Below are positions 17,621 to 25,474 of a DNA stretch of 57,738 nucleotides, piece by piece (position 1 is the first letter of the stretch; each line of letters begins with the position of its first letter). The translations under genes were made by a program, and so were the position numbers. Location of the stretch: the NCBI RefSeq assembly GCF_002104765.1, contig NZ_NCXM01000035.1:1-57738 (forward strand). Direction: 5' to 3'. Below the pieces are notes generated by a model, which made no database searches, was not told where the DNA came from, and saw only the letters and a list, made by a program, of their open reading frames with translations. The stretch comes from Mycolicibacterium vulneris (lineage in GTDB: Bacteria > Actinomycetota > Actinomycetes > Mycobacteriales > Mycobacteriaceae).

Positions 17621-18793
17621 ATGACAGTGTCGCGACTGCGCCCCTACGCGACGACGGTGTTCGCCGAGATGTCGGCGCTGGCCGCGCGGATCGGAGCGGT
17701 GAACCTCGGCCAGGGGTTTCCCGACGAGGACGGGCCCCCGGCGATGCTCAAGGCCGCCCAGGAGGCCATCGCCGACGGCGTCAACCAATACCCGCCGGGC
17801 ATCGGCATCGCACCGCTGCGCCACGCCATCGCCGCCCAGCGGCAGCGCCGCTACGGCATCGAATTCGACCCCGACACCGAGGTGCTGGTGACGGTCGGGG
17901 CGACCGAGGCCATCGCGTCGGCGGTGATCGGCCTCATCGAACCCGGCTCCGAGGTCCTGCTCATCGAGCCGTTCTACGACTCCTACTCGCCGGTGGTGGC
18001 AATGGCCTCCGCGCAGCGGGTGGCCGTGCCGCTCGTCCCCCATGGCCGCGGCTTCGCCCTGGACGCCGATGCGCTGCGCCGGGCGGTGACGCCACGGACC
18101 CGCGCGCTGATCGTCAACTCCCCGCACAACCCGACCGGCACGGTGCTGAGCGCCGAGGAACTCGCGGCCATCGCCGAGGTCGCGATCGCGGCCGACCTGT
18201 TGGTGATCACCGATGAGGTCTACGAGCACCTGGTGTTCGACGGGCGGCGGCATGTGCCGCTGGCCGGCTTCGACGGCATGGCCGAGCGGACGATCACCAT
18301 CTCCAGCGCGGCCAAGATGTTCAACTGCACCGGCTGGAAGATCGGATGGGCTTGCGGCCCAGCACAACTCATCGCCGGGATGCGCGCGGCCAAGCAGTAT
18401 CTGAGCTACGTCGGTGGTGCACCGTTCCAGCCGGCGGTGGCCCTGGCGCTGGAGACCGAGGACGCGTGGGTGGCCGGCCTGCGCGCCACCTTGCAGGCCA
18501 GACGTGACCGGCTGGCCGCCGGGCTGATCGACGTCGGGTTCGAGGTGCACGACAGCGCCGGCACGTACTTCCTGTGCGCCGATCCGCGTCCGCTGGGCTA
18601 CGACGACAGCAGTGCGTTCTGCGCGGCGCTACCGGAAAAGGTTGGGGTGGCCGCGATCCCGATGTCGGCCTTCTGCGATCCGGACACCACGAAAGGCCCG
18701 GCCGACGTGTGGAATCACTTGGTGCGCTTCACCTTCTGCAAGCGTGACGACACCCTCGACGAGGCGATCAAGCGATTGGCCGCGCTCCGCTAG
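17621..18793 (+). CDS. dapC: N-succinyldiaminopimelate aminotransferase DapC
   Basis: 390 aa fold-type I PLP aminotransferase. NSPHNPTGTV (166-175), TDEVYEHLVF (197-206) and the PLP lysine K232 in SSAAKMFNCTGWK are clear. DapC makes N-succinyl-LL-diaminopimelate for lysine and peptidoglycan synthesis. Position next to fadA matches Rv0858c. Sequence alone cannot exclude a broader-specificity class I aminotransferase. Confidence 0.88.
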   Translation: MTVSRLRPYATTVFAEMSALAARIGAVNLGQGFPDEDGPPAMLKAAQEAIADGVNQYPPGIGIAPLRHAIAAQRQRRYGIEFDPDTEVLVTVGATEAIASAVIGLIEPGSEVLLIEPFYDSYSPVVAMASAQRVAVPLVPHGRGFALDADALRRAVTPRTRALIVNSPHNPTGTVLSAEELAAIAEVAIAADLLVITDEVYEHLVFDGRRHVPLAGFDGMAERTITISSAAKMFNCTGWKIGWACGPAQLIAGMRAAKQYLSYVGGAPFQPAVALALETEDAWVAGLRATLQARRDRLAAGLIDVGFEVHDSAGTYFLCADPRPLGYDDSSAFCAALPEKVGVAAIPMSAFCDPDTTKGPADVWNHLVRFTFCKRDDTLDEAIKRLAALR

Positions 18794-18795
18794 CG

Positions 18796-19251
18796 TTACC
18801 TAGCCGGGCCGGAACCCTCGCGCCCCATCACCCGCTTGCGCAAGCCCTCCAGCGCCGAGTAGAGAATTTTCTTGCGGGCCCGGGCAGCCCAGAACTCCGG
18901 CAGCGGCGCCCACGGTTCAACGGTGATGGTGAATCGCACCCTGGTCTTTTCGTCACCCAGCCGGCTCAAGTTGTACTCCCCGTGCTGACCGTGTTGTTGG
19001 GCGGTCCGATCGGCATCCCACACCATCCAGTCCGGCCCCCAGTTGTACTCAAGCAGTTCCGTGTCATGGATGCCGGTCACCGAGATCGTGACCTTCACAT
19101 GGTGCGGCAGACCGTCGGGATGCTTGTCGACGACCTCGACGCGCTTGTGCACCGACGACCACGACGGCACCGCGTCCATGTCGGCGAGCGCCTCCATGAT
19201 CAGATCCGGAGGCGCGTCAATGACGATTTCCGACGATGCTTGTATGGCCAC
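18796..19251 (-). CDS. SRPBCC-family protein (Rv0857-like)
   Basis: 151 aa START-like/polyketide-cyclase fold: a beta strand SSEIVIDAPPDLIMEALADM, the WSSVHKRVEVVDKHPDG loop and a long C-terminal helix. Such proteins bind hydrophobic ligands. It is the last of four co-directional genes (SRPBCC, far, SRPBCC, SRPBCC) and ends 2 nt from the convergent dapC stop. Confidence 0.82.
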   Translation of the reverse strand: MAIQASSEIVIDAPPDLIMEALADMDAVPSWSSVHKRVEVVDKHPDGLPHHVKVTISVTGIHDTELLEYNWGPDWMVWDADRTAQQHGQHGEYNLSRLGDEKTRVRFTITVEPWAPLPEFWAARARKKILYSALEGLRKRVMGREGSGPAR

Positions 19252-19308
19252 CGCTTACCAGTAAACAACAGCACCACCGCTGACGAAGGCCAAAACTGCA
19301 GACGCCCA

Positions 19309-19764
19309 CTATTCGGGCTCAGCCGAACTGTTGCCGCGGTTTACCAGGTCGCACAATCCCTTTACCGCCGCGTCGAGAACGCTTTCGCTTGCCCGACGCA
19401 CGATGAACGCGGGCATGGGCCGGCCGGGTTCGACGGTGACGTCGAAACGCACCCGGGTCTGGTCGATCCCTTCGGGTTTGAGGGTGTACTCGACGTGCTG
19501 CCCATGCTGCTGGGAGGTTCCCTTGGCGTCGTAGACAACCCAATCGGGGCCCCAGTGGTATTCCAGGACTTCCTTGTCGACCAGCCCGAGAATCTTGATG
19601 GTGGTTTTGACGTGGTGCGGCCGGCCGTCGGGATACCGGTCGAGCACTTCGATGTGTTTGTGCAGCGGCGACCACGATGACAGGACGCCGACATCTGTCA
19701 GCGCTTCCATGACCACTTCTGGCGGCGCGTTGACGACAAATTCCCGTGATGCTTTTACGGCCAC
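19309..19764 (-). CDS. SRPBCC-family protein (Rv0856-like)
   Basis: 151 aa, clearly paralogous to the next gene downstream: both share APP-VMEAL-D, WSPLHKHIEVLDRYPDGRPHHV-like segments and EYHWGPDW versus EYNWGPDW. Predicted ligand-binding cavity protein; no catalytic residues I can assign. It lies 58 nt after far. Confidence 0.82.
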   Translation of the reverse strand: MAVKASREFVVNAPPEVVMEALTDVGVLSSWSPLHKHIEVLDRYPDGRPHHVKTTIKILGLVDKEVLEYHWGPDWVVYDAKGTSQQHGQHVEYTLKPEGIDQTRVRFDVTVEPGRPMPAFIVRRASESVLDAAVKGLCDLVNRGNSSAEPE

Positions 19765-19822
19765 TGAGGATTAACTTAGCAACGCTGACCCCGGCGCGGA
19801 CCGATTCGCCGTAAACAGTTTC

Positions 19823-20962
19823 CTACCAGTTGATTTCGCTGAGCGGCGTGGTTGCCGCCGGGGGCGGTCCGACCGGTCCGGCCGGGGTCCGCGAAAACCG
19901 TGGGGCGGGTGCGGCCTGGTCGGCACCGTGGGCGGTGATCACCGTGGACCGCGCCCGCAGATGCTCATCGGCGGCGGCCTCGCTCCACGTCAGCACCGGG
20001 GTGACGCACGCGTCGGTGCCGGCGAAGGTCTGTACCCATTCGTTGCGGGTCCGGCTGGCGAATCGTTGGGTGAAGACCTCGCGCATCCGCGGGTAGGAGG
20101 CTCTGTCGTGTTGGGCGGGCACGTCGTCGGGTGACAGGCCAAGCCCCGCGAGCAACGCCGCGAAGAACTGTGGCTCGATGGCGCCGACGGCAACGTATCG
20201 TCCGTCGGCGGTCTCGTAGCAGCCGTAGAACGGGGCGCCGCCGTCGAGCAGAAACGATTCGCGCCGGTCCCGCAGTGCGCCGGTGGACTTCATGGTCCAC
20301 ATCATCTGGGCGAGCAGGCTCACCCCATCGACCATCGCCGCGTCGATCACCTGCCCCGTGCCCGAACGTTCCCGTTCGTACAGGGCGGCCGCGATGCCGA
20401 GCACCACCAGCATCGAACCACCGCCGAAGTCCGCGACCAGGTTCAGCGGCGGCATCGGTGGCCGGTCGGCGTAGCCCAGCGCCGACAGCGCACCGGTCTG
20501 GGACAGGTAGTTGATGTCGTGACCGGCGGTCGGCGCCAGGGGCCCGTCCTGTCCCCAACCGGTCATCCGCGCGTAGATCAGCCGCGGGTTGACCGTCGCG
20601 CAGTCGTCCGGCCCGATGCCGAGCCGCTCGCAGGTGCCGGGCCGGAAGCAGTCCAGCAGCACGTCGGCCTTGCCTGCCAGCTCCAGCAGCGTGTGCGGCT
20701 GAGTCTTGACGTCGAGGTCGACGATTCGCTTGCCGCGGTGCAGCAGATCGCGGTCTTCGGCCGGCATGCTCACGCCTGTTTGGTGGCGACCCGCTTCGCC
20801 CGGCTTCGCCGCGCTTGCGATCGCCACGAGCCCGCCTGTTGGACGGCGCACCCGCACCACGTCGGCACCCAGATCGGCGAGCAGCATTCCCGCGTGCGGC
20901 CCCGGTCCGATGCCGCCGAGTTCGATGACTCGCACCCCCGCCAGCGGCCCGAGGCCGCTCAC
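19823..20962 (-). CDS. far: Alpha-methylacyl-CoA racemase-like protein Far with an in-frame repeat insertion
   Basis: 379 aa, class III CoA-transferase/racemase fold: GPHAGMLLADLGADVVRV at the start, LDCFRPGTCERLGI, the AGHDINYLSQTG active-site segment, and GSMLVVLGIAAALYERE. It probably epimerises 2-methyl-branched acyl-CoA. The GTG at 20962 lies 5 nt after the upstream gene's stop. Residues 42-61 come from a 60-bp insertion (46-bp repeat plus flanks and an 8-bp duplication); without it the protein would be 359 aa, the length I remember for Rv0855. The insertion lies between VRVRRPTGG and the conserved DLLHRGKRIVDLD, so it probably extends a surface loop. Confidence 0.88.
   Translation of the reverse strand: MSGLGPLAGVRVIELGGIGPGPHAGMLLADLGADVVRVRRPTGGLVAIASAAKPGEAGRHQTGVSMPAEDRDLLHRGKRIVDLDVKTQPHTLLELAGKADVLLDCFRPGTCERLGIGPDDCATVNPRLIYARMTGWGQDGPLAPTAGHDINYLSQTGALSALGYADRPPMPPLNLVADFGGGSMLVVLGIAAALYERERSGTGQVIDAAMVDGVSLLAQMMWTMKSTGALRDRRESFLLDGGAPFYGCYETADGRYVAVGAIEPQFFAALLAGLGLSPDDVPAQHDRASYPRMREVFTQRFASRTRNEWVQTFAGTDACVTPVLTWSEAAADEHLRARSTVITAHGADQAAPAPRFSRTPAGPVGPPPAATTPLSEINW
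20782..20827. repeat. 46-bp MIRU-like repeat, copy 2, inside far
   Basis: Only three differences from copy 1 (7367-7412). It is flanked by 8-bp direct repeats CGCCTGTT at 20773-20780 and 20833-20840, 60 bp apart, so the inserted length is exactly 20 codons. On the coding strand it has no stop in the far frame and encodes VAIASAAKPGEAGRH. Confidence 0.9.
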
Positions 20963-20967
20963 GCCGG

Positions 20968-21411
20968 CTACTTGCCCTTCTTGACCTGGAGCACCCGCTC
21001 GCGCAGCGCCTTGGTCGCCGAATCGATCGTCCCCTTCACGGCGCGCTTGAGCACGAAGCCGGGCAGCGGCACGTTCGGATCGGCGAGAAGCTCGAACTTG
21101 ACCAGGGTCGCGTTGTCTTGCGGCACCAGGGTGTACTTCCCGTCCTGCGCCTTCTGCTGCGAGGAGCTGACCAGCTTCCAGCTCACCACGTTGTCGCCCC
21201 ACGCGTAGGCGACCACCTGTTCGTCGGTGATCCCGGCGACCTTGACCTTCATCTTCACTTGGCGGGGGCGCCCGTCGTCGCCGGTGTCGAGGATCTCCGC
21301 GCTCTGATGCGGCTCCGACCATTCGGGCATCGCTTCGAAGTCGGCGATGACGTCCAGAATCTCGTCCGGACTGGCTTCGATGACGATCTCCCGGGATTCT
21401 TTGAGTGCCAT
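20968..21411 (-). CDS. SRPBCC-family protein (Rv0854-like)
   Basis: 147 aa, the length I recall for Rv0854. ESREIVIEASPDEILDVIAD, WSEPHQSAEILDTGDDGRPR and a C-terminal amphipathic helix show the START-like fold, and it is a diverged paralogue of the two downstream SRPBCC genes. I use the ATG at 21411, which starts the conserved strand. Its promoter faces that of the keto-acid decarboxylase gene across about 59 bp. Confidence 0.83.
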   Translation of the reverse strand: MALKESREIVIEASPDEILDVIADFEAMPEWSEPHQSAEILDTGDDGRPRQVKMKVKVAGITDEQVVAYAWGDNVVSWKLVSSSQQKAQDGKYTLVPQDNATLVKFELLADPNVPLPGFVLKRAVKGTIDSATKALRERVLQVKKGK

Positions 21412-21470
21412 GGCCCGCACGATACTGGCCTGGCGTCTCACCCGGAACGTATTGGACCGAGCGTACCGTC

Positions 21471-23162
21471 GTGCCTGTGAATGATGCCGCGACCGATTCC
21501 GCATACACCGTCGGTGACTACCTGTTGGACCGTCTCGCCGAGCTCGGCGTCTCGGAGATCTTCGGCGTTCCCGGCGATTACAACCTGGAATTCCTCGACC
21601 ACATCATCGCCCACCCCCGCATTCGCTGGGTCGGCAACGCCAACGAACTGAACGCCGGCTACGCTGCCGACGGGTATGGGCGGTTGCGCGGAATGTCAGC
21701 TTTGGTAACAACTTTCGGTGTCGGCGAGCTCTCCGCTGCCAACGCGGTCGCGGGCAGCTACGCCGAGCAGGTGCCCGTCGTGCACATCGTCGGCGGTCCG
21801 TCCAAGGACGCCCAGGGCACCCGCCGGGCCCTGCACCATTCGCTGGGCGATGGCGACTTCGAGCACTTCTTCCGGGTCAGCCGCGAAATCACCTGTGCCC
21901 AAGCCAATCTCATGCCCGCCACGGCCCGCCGTGAGATCGACCGGGTGCTGTCCGAGGTGCGTGAGCAGAAGCGCCCCGGCTACATCCTGCTGTCCACCGA
22001 CGTGGCCCGCTTCCCCACCGAGCCGCCCGAGACGCCGCTGCCCCGCTACACCGGCGGCACCAGTCCCCGCGCCCTGGCGATGTTCGTCGAGGCCGCGACC
22101 GAACTCATCGGCGACCACCAGATCACCGTGCTCGCCGACCTGCTGGTGCACCGGCTGCAGGCGATCAAAGAACTCGAGGCGCTGCTGGCCGCCGACGTGG
22201 TACCGCATGCCACGCTGATGTGGGGAAAGAGTCTGCTCGACGAGAGTTCACCCAACTTCCTGGGCATCTACGCCGGGTCCGCCAGCGCGCCGGCGGTGCG
22301 CACCGCGATCGAAGAGGCACCCGTGTTGGTCACCGCCGGTGTGGTGTTCACCGACATGGTCAGCGGCTTCTTCAGCCAGCGCATCGACCCCTCCCGGACC
22401 GTGGACGTCGGCCAGTATCAGAGCAGTGTGGCCGGAGAGGTCTTCGCGCCGTTGGAGATGGGCGCCGCGCTCGAGGCGCTGGCCACCATCCTGGTCCGGC
22501 GCGGGATCTCGTCGCCGCCGGTGGTGTCGCCGCCGGCCGAACCACTGCCGCCGCCCCCAGCGCGCGACGAACCGCTCACCCAGAAGTTGTTGTGGGACCG
22601 CCTGTGCGTGGCCCTCACACCGGGCAACGTGGTGCTCGCGGACCAGGGCACCTCCTACTACGGCATGGCCGACCATCGGCTGCCGCAGGGCGTGACCTTC
22701 ATCGGTCAACCACTATGGGGCTCAATCGGTTACACATTGCCCGCCGCGCTCGGGGCGGCGGTGGCGCATCCGGACCGCAGAATAGTGTTGATCATCGGGG
22801 ACGGCGCCGCGCAGCTGACCGTCCAAGAGCTGGGCGCGTTCTCACGCGAGGGCCTGTCCCCCGTCATCGTGGTGGTGAACAACGACGGCTACACCATCGA
22901 ACGGGCGATCCACGGCGAGACCGCGCCGTACAACGACATCGTCAATTGGAAGTGGACGGACGTGCCCCGCGCGCTGGGCGTCACCGACCATCTGGCGTTC
23001 CGGGTCCAGACCTACGGCGAGCTCGACGAGGCCCTGACCGCCGCCGCGGAGAATCAGGACCGCATGGTGTTCGTCGAGGTGGTGTTGCCGCGGCTCGAAA
23101 TCCCCAACCTGCTGGTCGAACTCGTCCAGCCGACGTCACCGGACGGTAGTCCGCGACGTTGA
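21471..23162 (+). CDS. kdc: Thiamine-diphosphate alpha-keto-acid decarboxylase
   Basis: 563 aa. The N-terminal ThDP domain carries the catalytic Glu in NANELNAGYAADGYGR and the His pair in RRALHHSLGDGDF; the C-terminal ThDP motif runs from GDGAAQLT to VVVNNDGYT. Closely matches M. tuberculosis Rv0853c (pdc/kdc), a branched-chain and aromatic 2-keto-acid decarboxylase yielding aldehydes. The GTG at 21471 is used; a GTG two codons later (21477) is equally possible. Convergent with the small Bfd-like gene. Confidence 0.93.
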   Translation: MPVNDAATDSAYTVGDYLLDRLAELGVSEIFGVPGDYNLEFLDHIIAHPRIRWVGNANELNAGYAADGYGRLRGMSALVTTFGVGELSAANAVAGSYAEQVPVVHIVGGPSKDAQGTRRALHHSLGDGDFEHFFRVSREITCAQANLMPATARREIDRVLSEVREQKRPGYILLSTDVARFPTEPPETPLPRYTGGTSPRALAMFVEAATELIGDHQITVLADLLVHRLQAIKELEALLAADVVPHATLMWGKSLLDESSPNFLGIYAGSASAPAVRTAIEEAPVLVTAGVVFTDMVSGFFSQRIDPSRTVDVGQYQSSVAGEVFAPLEMGAALEALATILVRRGISSPPVVSPPAEPLPPPPARDEPLTQKLLWDRLCVALTPGNVVLADQGTSYYGMADHRLPQGVTFIGQPLWGSIGYTLPAALGAAVAHPDRRIVLIIGDGAAQLTVQELGAFSREGLSPVIVVVNNDGYTIERAIHGETAPYNDIVNWKWTDVPRALGVTDHLAFRVQTYGELDEALTAAAENQDRMVFVEVVLPRLEIPNLLVELVQPTSPDGSPRR

Positions 23163-23166
23163 CGCA

Positions 23167-23349
23167 CTAGCGCGAGTTCTGCGTCCGATCCGCACCGGAC
23201 CGCAGGATGGCCTGCACCGTCCGACGGCAGCGACCGCAATCGGCGCCCGCTCCGCACGCCTGGGCGACCTCCTTCGTGGTCGATGCCCCGCACGACACGA
23301 CCTCGGTCACGGTTTGACTGGTGACTCCATTGCACAGGCACACGAACAA
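23167..23349 (-). CDS. bfd: Bacterioferritin-associated ferredoxin-like [2Fe-2S] protein
   Basis: 60 aa. Cysteines C4, C6, C38 and C41 reproduce the CxC...CxxC spacing of E. coli Bfd, the [2Fe-2S] protein that reduces bacterioferritin to release iron. It also has C20 and C32. No bacterioferritin gene is nearby. Instead it starts 10 nt after the 208-aa gene, as the apparent last gene of the amidohydrolase-FadD operon. It may serve as an electron carrier there or be an unrelated passenger. Confidence 0.85.
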   Translation of the reverse strand: MFVCLCNGVTSQTVTEVVSCGASTTKEVAQACGAGADCGRCRRTVQAILRSGADRTQNSR

Positions 23350-23359
23350 CGGCGAATCC

Positions 23360-23986
23360 TCAGTCCGCCTCGATGCGCATCATGTCGAAGAATCGGCCGA
23401 CGAACAACGGCGGGTAGGCACCGATGCCCGCCCCCGACATCCACTGCGCCGCGGCGTCGGGGTGGTCGATCCACTCTCGGGCGCTTTCTTCGTCGGGGAA
23501 CTCCTGCAAGATCAGCACTTCGTGGTCGTCGTCGAAAGCCTGGAATACCCACGTCTTTCGGATGCCGGCCGTGGTGAATCGGTCGATCGCCGTGCTGACT
23601 TCGTAGGTCAGCAGGGATACGTCGTTCACGGACGCGATGGCGGCGACCACGACGCCCGGTGCCGCCGGGCTTTTCGGTGGCTGCGCGATGAACCTGTCGA
23701 CGATCTCGCCGGCGAAGACGGCCGGGATGTCCTCGACGCCGGCCTCGTCGAACCAATCGAAGAAGACGCGGGAGCGCAGCAGCTCCACGATCGGCTCACG
23801 GCTGTGGACGCCGATCATCACCAGTACCCGACCGTGGTCGCGGGTTGAGGTGTAGACCAGCACGTGGTGCGCGCCGATATCGGCCAGCGCGGCCTTGTTG
23901 CGTTCCAGCAGCGGCCATACCCGGGTGGGATCGGGGACGCGGTAGTCCGACGCGATCACCATCGAGTGGATATCGCCGTTATTCAT
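23360..23986 (-). CDS. Hypothetical protein with two alpha-beta-barrel-like halves
   Basis: 208 aa, function not recognised. The two halves have the same order: helix (VWPLLERNKAALADI / TYEVSTAIDRFTTAG), strand pair (HHVLVYTSTRDHGRVLVMIG / RKTWVFQAFDDDHEVLILQE) and a helix ending in a VFAGEIVDRF- or LFVGRFFDMM-like strand, suggesting duplicated ferredoxin-like (dimeric alpha-beta barrel) modules. Its ATG overlaps the FadD stop as ATGA (23983-23986), so translation is coupled to the ligase. Confidence 0.72.
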   Translation of the reverse strand: MNNGDIHSMVIASDYRVPDPTRVWPLLERNKAALADIGAHHVLVYTSTRDHGRVLVMIGVHSREPIVELLRSRVFFDWFDEAGVEDIPAVFAGEIVDRFIAQPPKSPAAPGVVVAAIASVNDVSLLTYEVSTAIDRFTTAGIRKTWVFQAFDDDHEVLILQEFPDEESAREWIDHPDAAAQWMSGAGIGAYPPLFVGRFFDMMRIEAD

Positions 23987-25431
23987 CGGAGTTGGTCCTT
24001 CATCACTTTCCCCGTCGCGTTGAGTGGGAGTGAATTGAGGAACTCTACCGTGCGGGGCACCTTGAAACCGGCCATCCGGTCGCGACACCAGCCGATCAAT
24101 TCGTCGGCGCTGACGTCGCCTTTGCGGACCACGAACGCTTTGCCGACCTGGCCCATCCGTTCGTCGGGGACGCCGATGACGGCCGCCTGCGCGACGGCCG
24201 GGTGGTTGAGCAGGAAGCCCTCGATCTCGGCCGGGTAGGCATTGAAGCCACCGACGATGAACATGTCCTTTTTCCGGCCGACGATGCGCAGCCGCCCGGC
24301 CTCGGTGAAGTCGCCGAGGTCTCCGGTGTGCAGCCAGCCATCGTCGTCGATCGCCTGGGCGGTGGCCTCCGGTTCGTCTAGGTAGCCCTTCATGACCCCG
24401 TAGCCGCGGACCAGCACCTCGCCGTCGTCGGCGATCCGCACCTCGACCCCGTCGCACGGCACGCCCGCGGTGGTCGCGACGTCCTCGAAGGAATCGCCGG
24501 GCAGCGAAAGGGTGACGTTGCCGGCCTCGGTGAGCCCGTAACCCGTCATCAGCGTCTGGAACGGCAGTTCGTCGTGGATGCGGCGGACCAGCTCGACGGG
24601 GATGTCGGCGGCGCCGGTCACTCCCGCGCGCAATGACGACAGCCCGGACTTGTCCTGCACCGTAAGCAACGAGTGATACAGCGTCGGCGGTCCGGGAAGC
24701 ATCGTGATGCGTTCGCGTTCAATGAGTTCCACGACCGTGTCGACGTCGAACACCGCGACGGGCAGCATCGTGGCACCGCGCAGGAAAGACGTGACGAGAC
24801 CCGCCTTCAGCCCAAAGGTGTGGAAGTAAGGGTTGATCTGCAGGTAGCGGTCGCCCTCGCGCAGGTCCGCAAGGGTCGCCCACTCCTCATACATGCGCAG
24901 CGTTTGACCGTGACTCAGCATCGCCCCCTTGGGGCGCCCGGTCGTGCCCGACGTGAAGATGATGTCCGAGGTATCGATGCCGCTCACCGTTCGCTCGAAT
25001 GGTGAACCGCTGGACAGGAAATCGGACTTCAGGTCGATGACCGGCACGCCGGCGGGCGCGGTGTAATCCTGGTCCAGGAAGCCCTTCTGGACCAGGACGG
25101 CCTTCACCTTGCTGCGGACGATGATGTCGCCGGCTTCTTCGGTCTTGAACCGGGTGTTGACCGGGACGAGCACGCCACCCGCGGTGAGCAACCCGAACGC
25201 AGCAATGATCCACTCGGCCGAATTGGGCGCCCAGATCGCGACCCGGTCACCTTTGTCGACGCCGAGGTCCGCGAAGGCGCCTGCGGCGCAACGGATTCGC
25301 TCGACTACCTGCCTGAAAGTCAAGCGCAGTGGACCGTCGACGACTGCTTCCGCATCGCCGAAACGATCCGCCGCGCTCAAGACCATCTCGGGGATGGTCT
25401 GCCATGCCTGATTTGGCCGGCTCCTCCTCAT
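23983..25431 (-). CDS. Fatty-acyl-CoA ligase (FadD family)
   Basis: 482 aa ANL-superfamily ligase. P-loop FTSGTTGRPKGAMLSH (159-174), MTGYGLTEAG, GWLHTGDLGDF, the hinge GRKKDMFI and the C-terminal lysine in NATGKVMK are intact. It activates a carboxylic acid to its CoA thioester via an adenylate. M. tuberculosis has fadD16 beside pdc, but I cannot confirm orthology; motifs resemble FadD3-type ligases. The ATG at 25431 has no separate ribosome-binding site (AGGAGGA is inside codons 2-4), so the start is uncertain; an ATG at codon 16 is an alternative. 43 nt after the amidohydrolase gene. Confidence 0.88.
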   Translation of the reverse strand: MRRSRPNQAWQTIPEMVLSAADRFGDAEAVVDGPLRLTFRQVVERIRCAAGAFADLGVDKGDRVAIWAPNSAEWIIAAFGLLTAGGVLVPVNTRFKTEEAGDIIVRSKVKAVLVQKGFLDQDYTAPAGVPVIDLKSDFLSSGSPFERTVSGIDTSDIIFTSGTTGRPKGAMLSHGQTLRMYEEWATLADLREGDRYLQINPYFHTFGLKAGLVTSFLRGATMLPVAVFDVDTVVELIERERITMLPGPPTLYHSLLTVQDKSGLSSLRAGVTGAADIPVELVRRIHDELPFQTLMTGYGLTEAGNVTLSLPGDSFEDVATTAGVPCDGVEVRIADDGEVLVRGYGVMKGYLDEPEATAQAIDDDGWLHTGDLGDFTEAGRLRIVGRKKDMFIVGGFNAYPAEIEGFLLNHPAVAQAAVIGVPDERMGQVGKAFVVRKGDVSADELIGWCRDRMAGFKVPRTVEFLNSLPLNATGKVMKDQLR

Positions 25432-25474
25432 CGCGCTGCGCGCTCTGCATCGTCGCCGCCCGTTGGCGGGGCTG

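Noticed and set aside
20963..21508. Longer N-terminus for Far
   Set aside because: It would overlap the whole SRPBCC gene; the GTG at 20962 sits 5 nt after that gene's stop and begins the conserved racemase strand.
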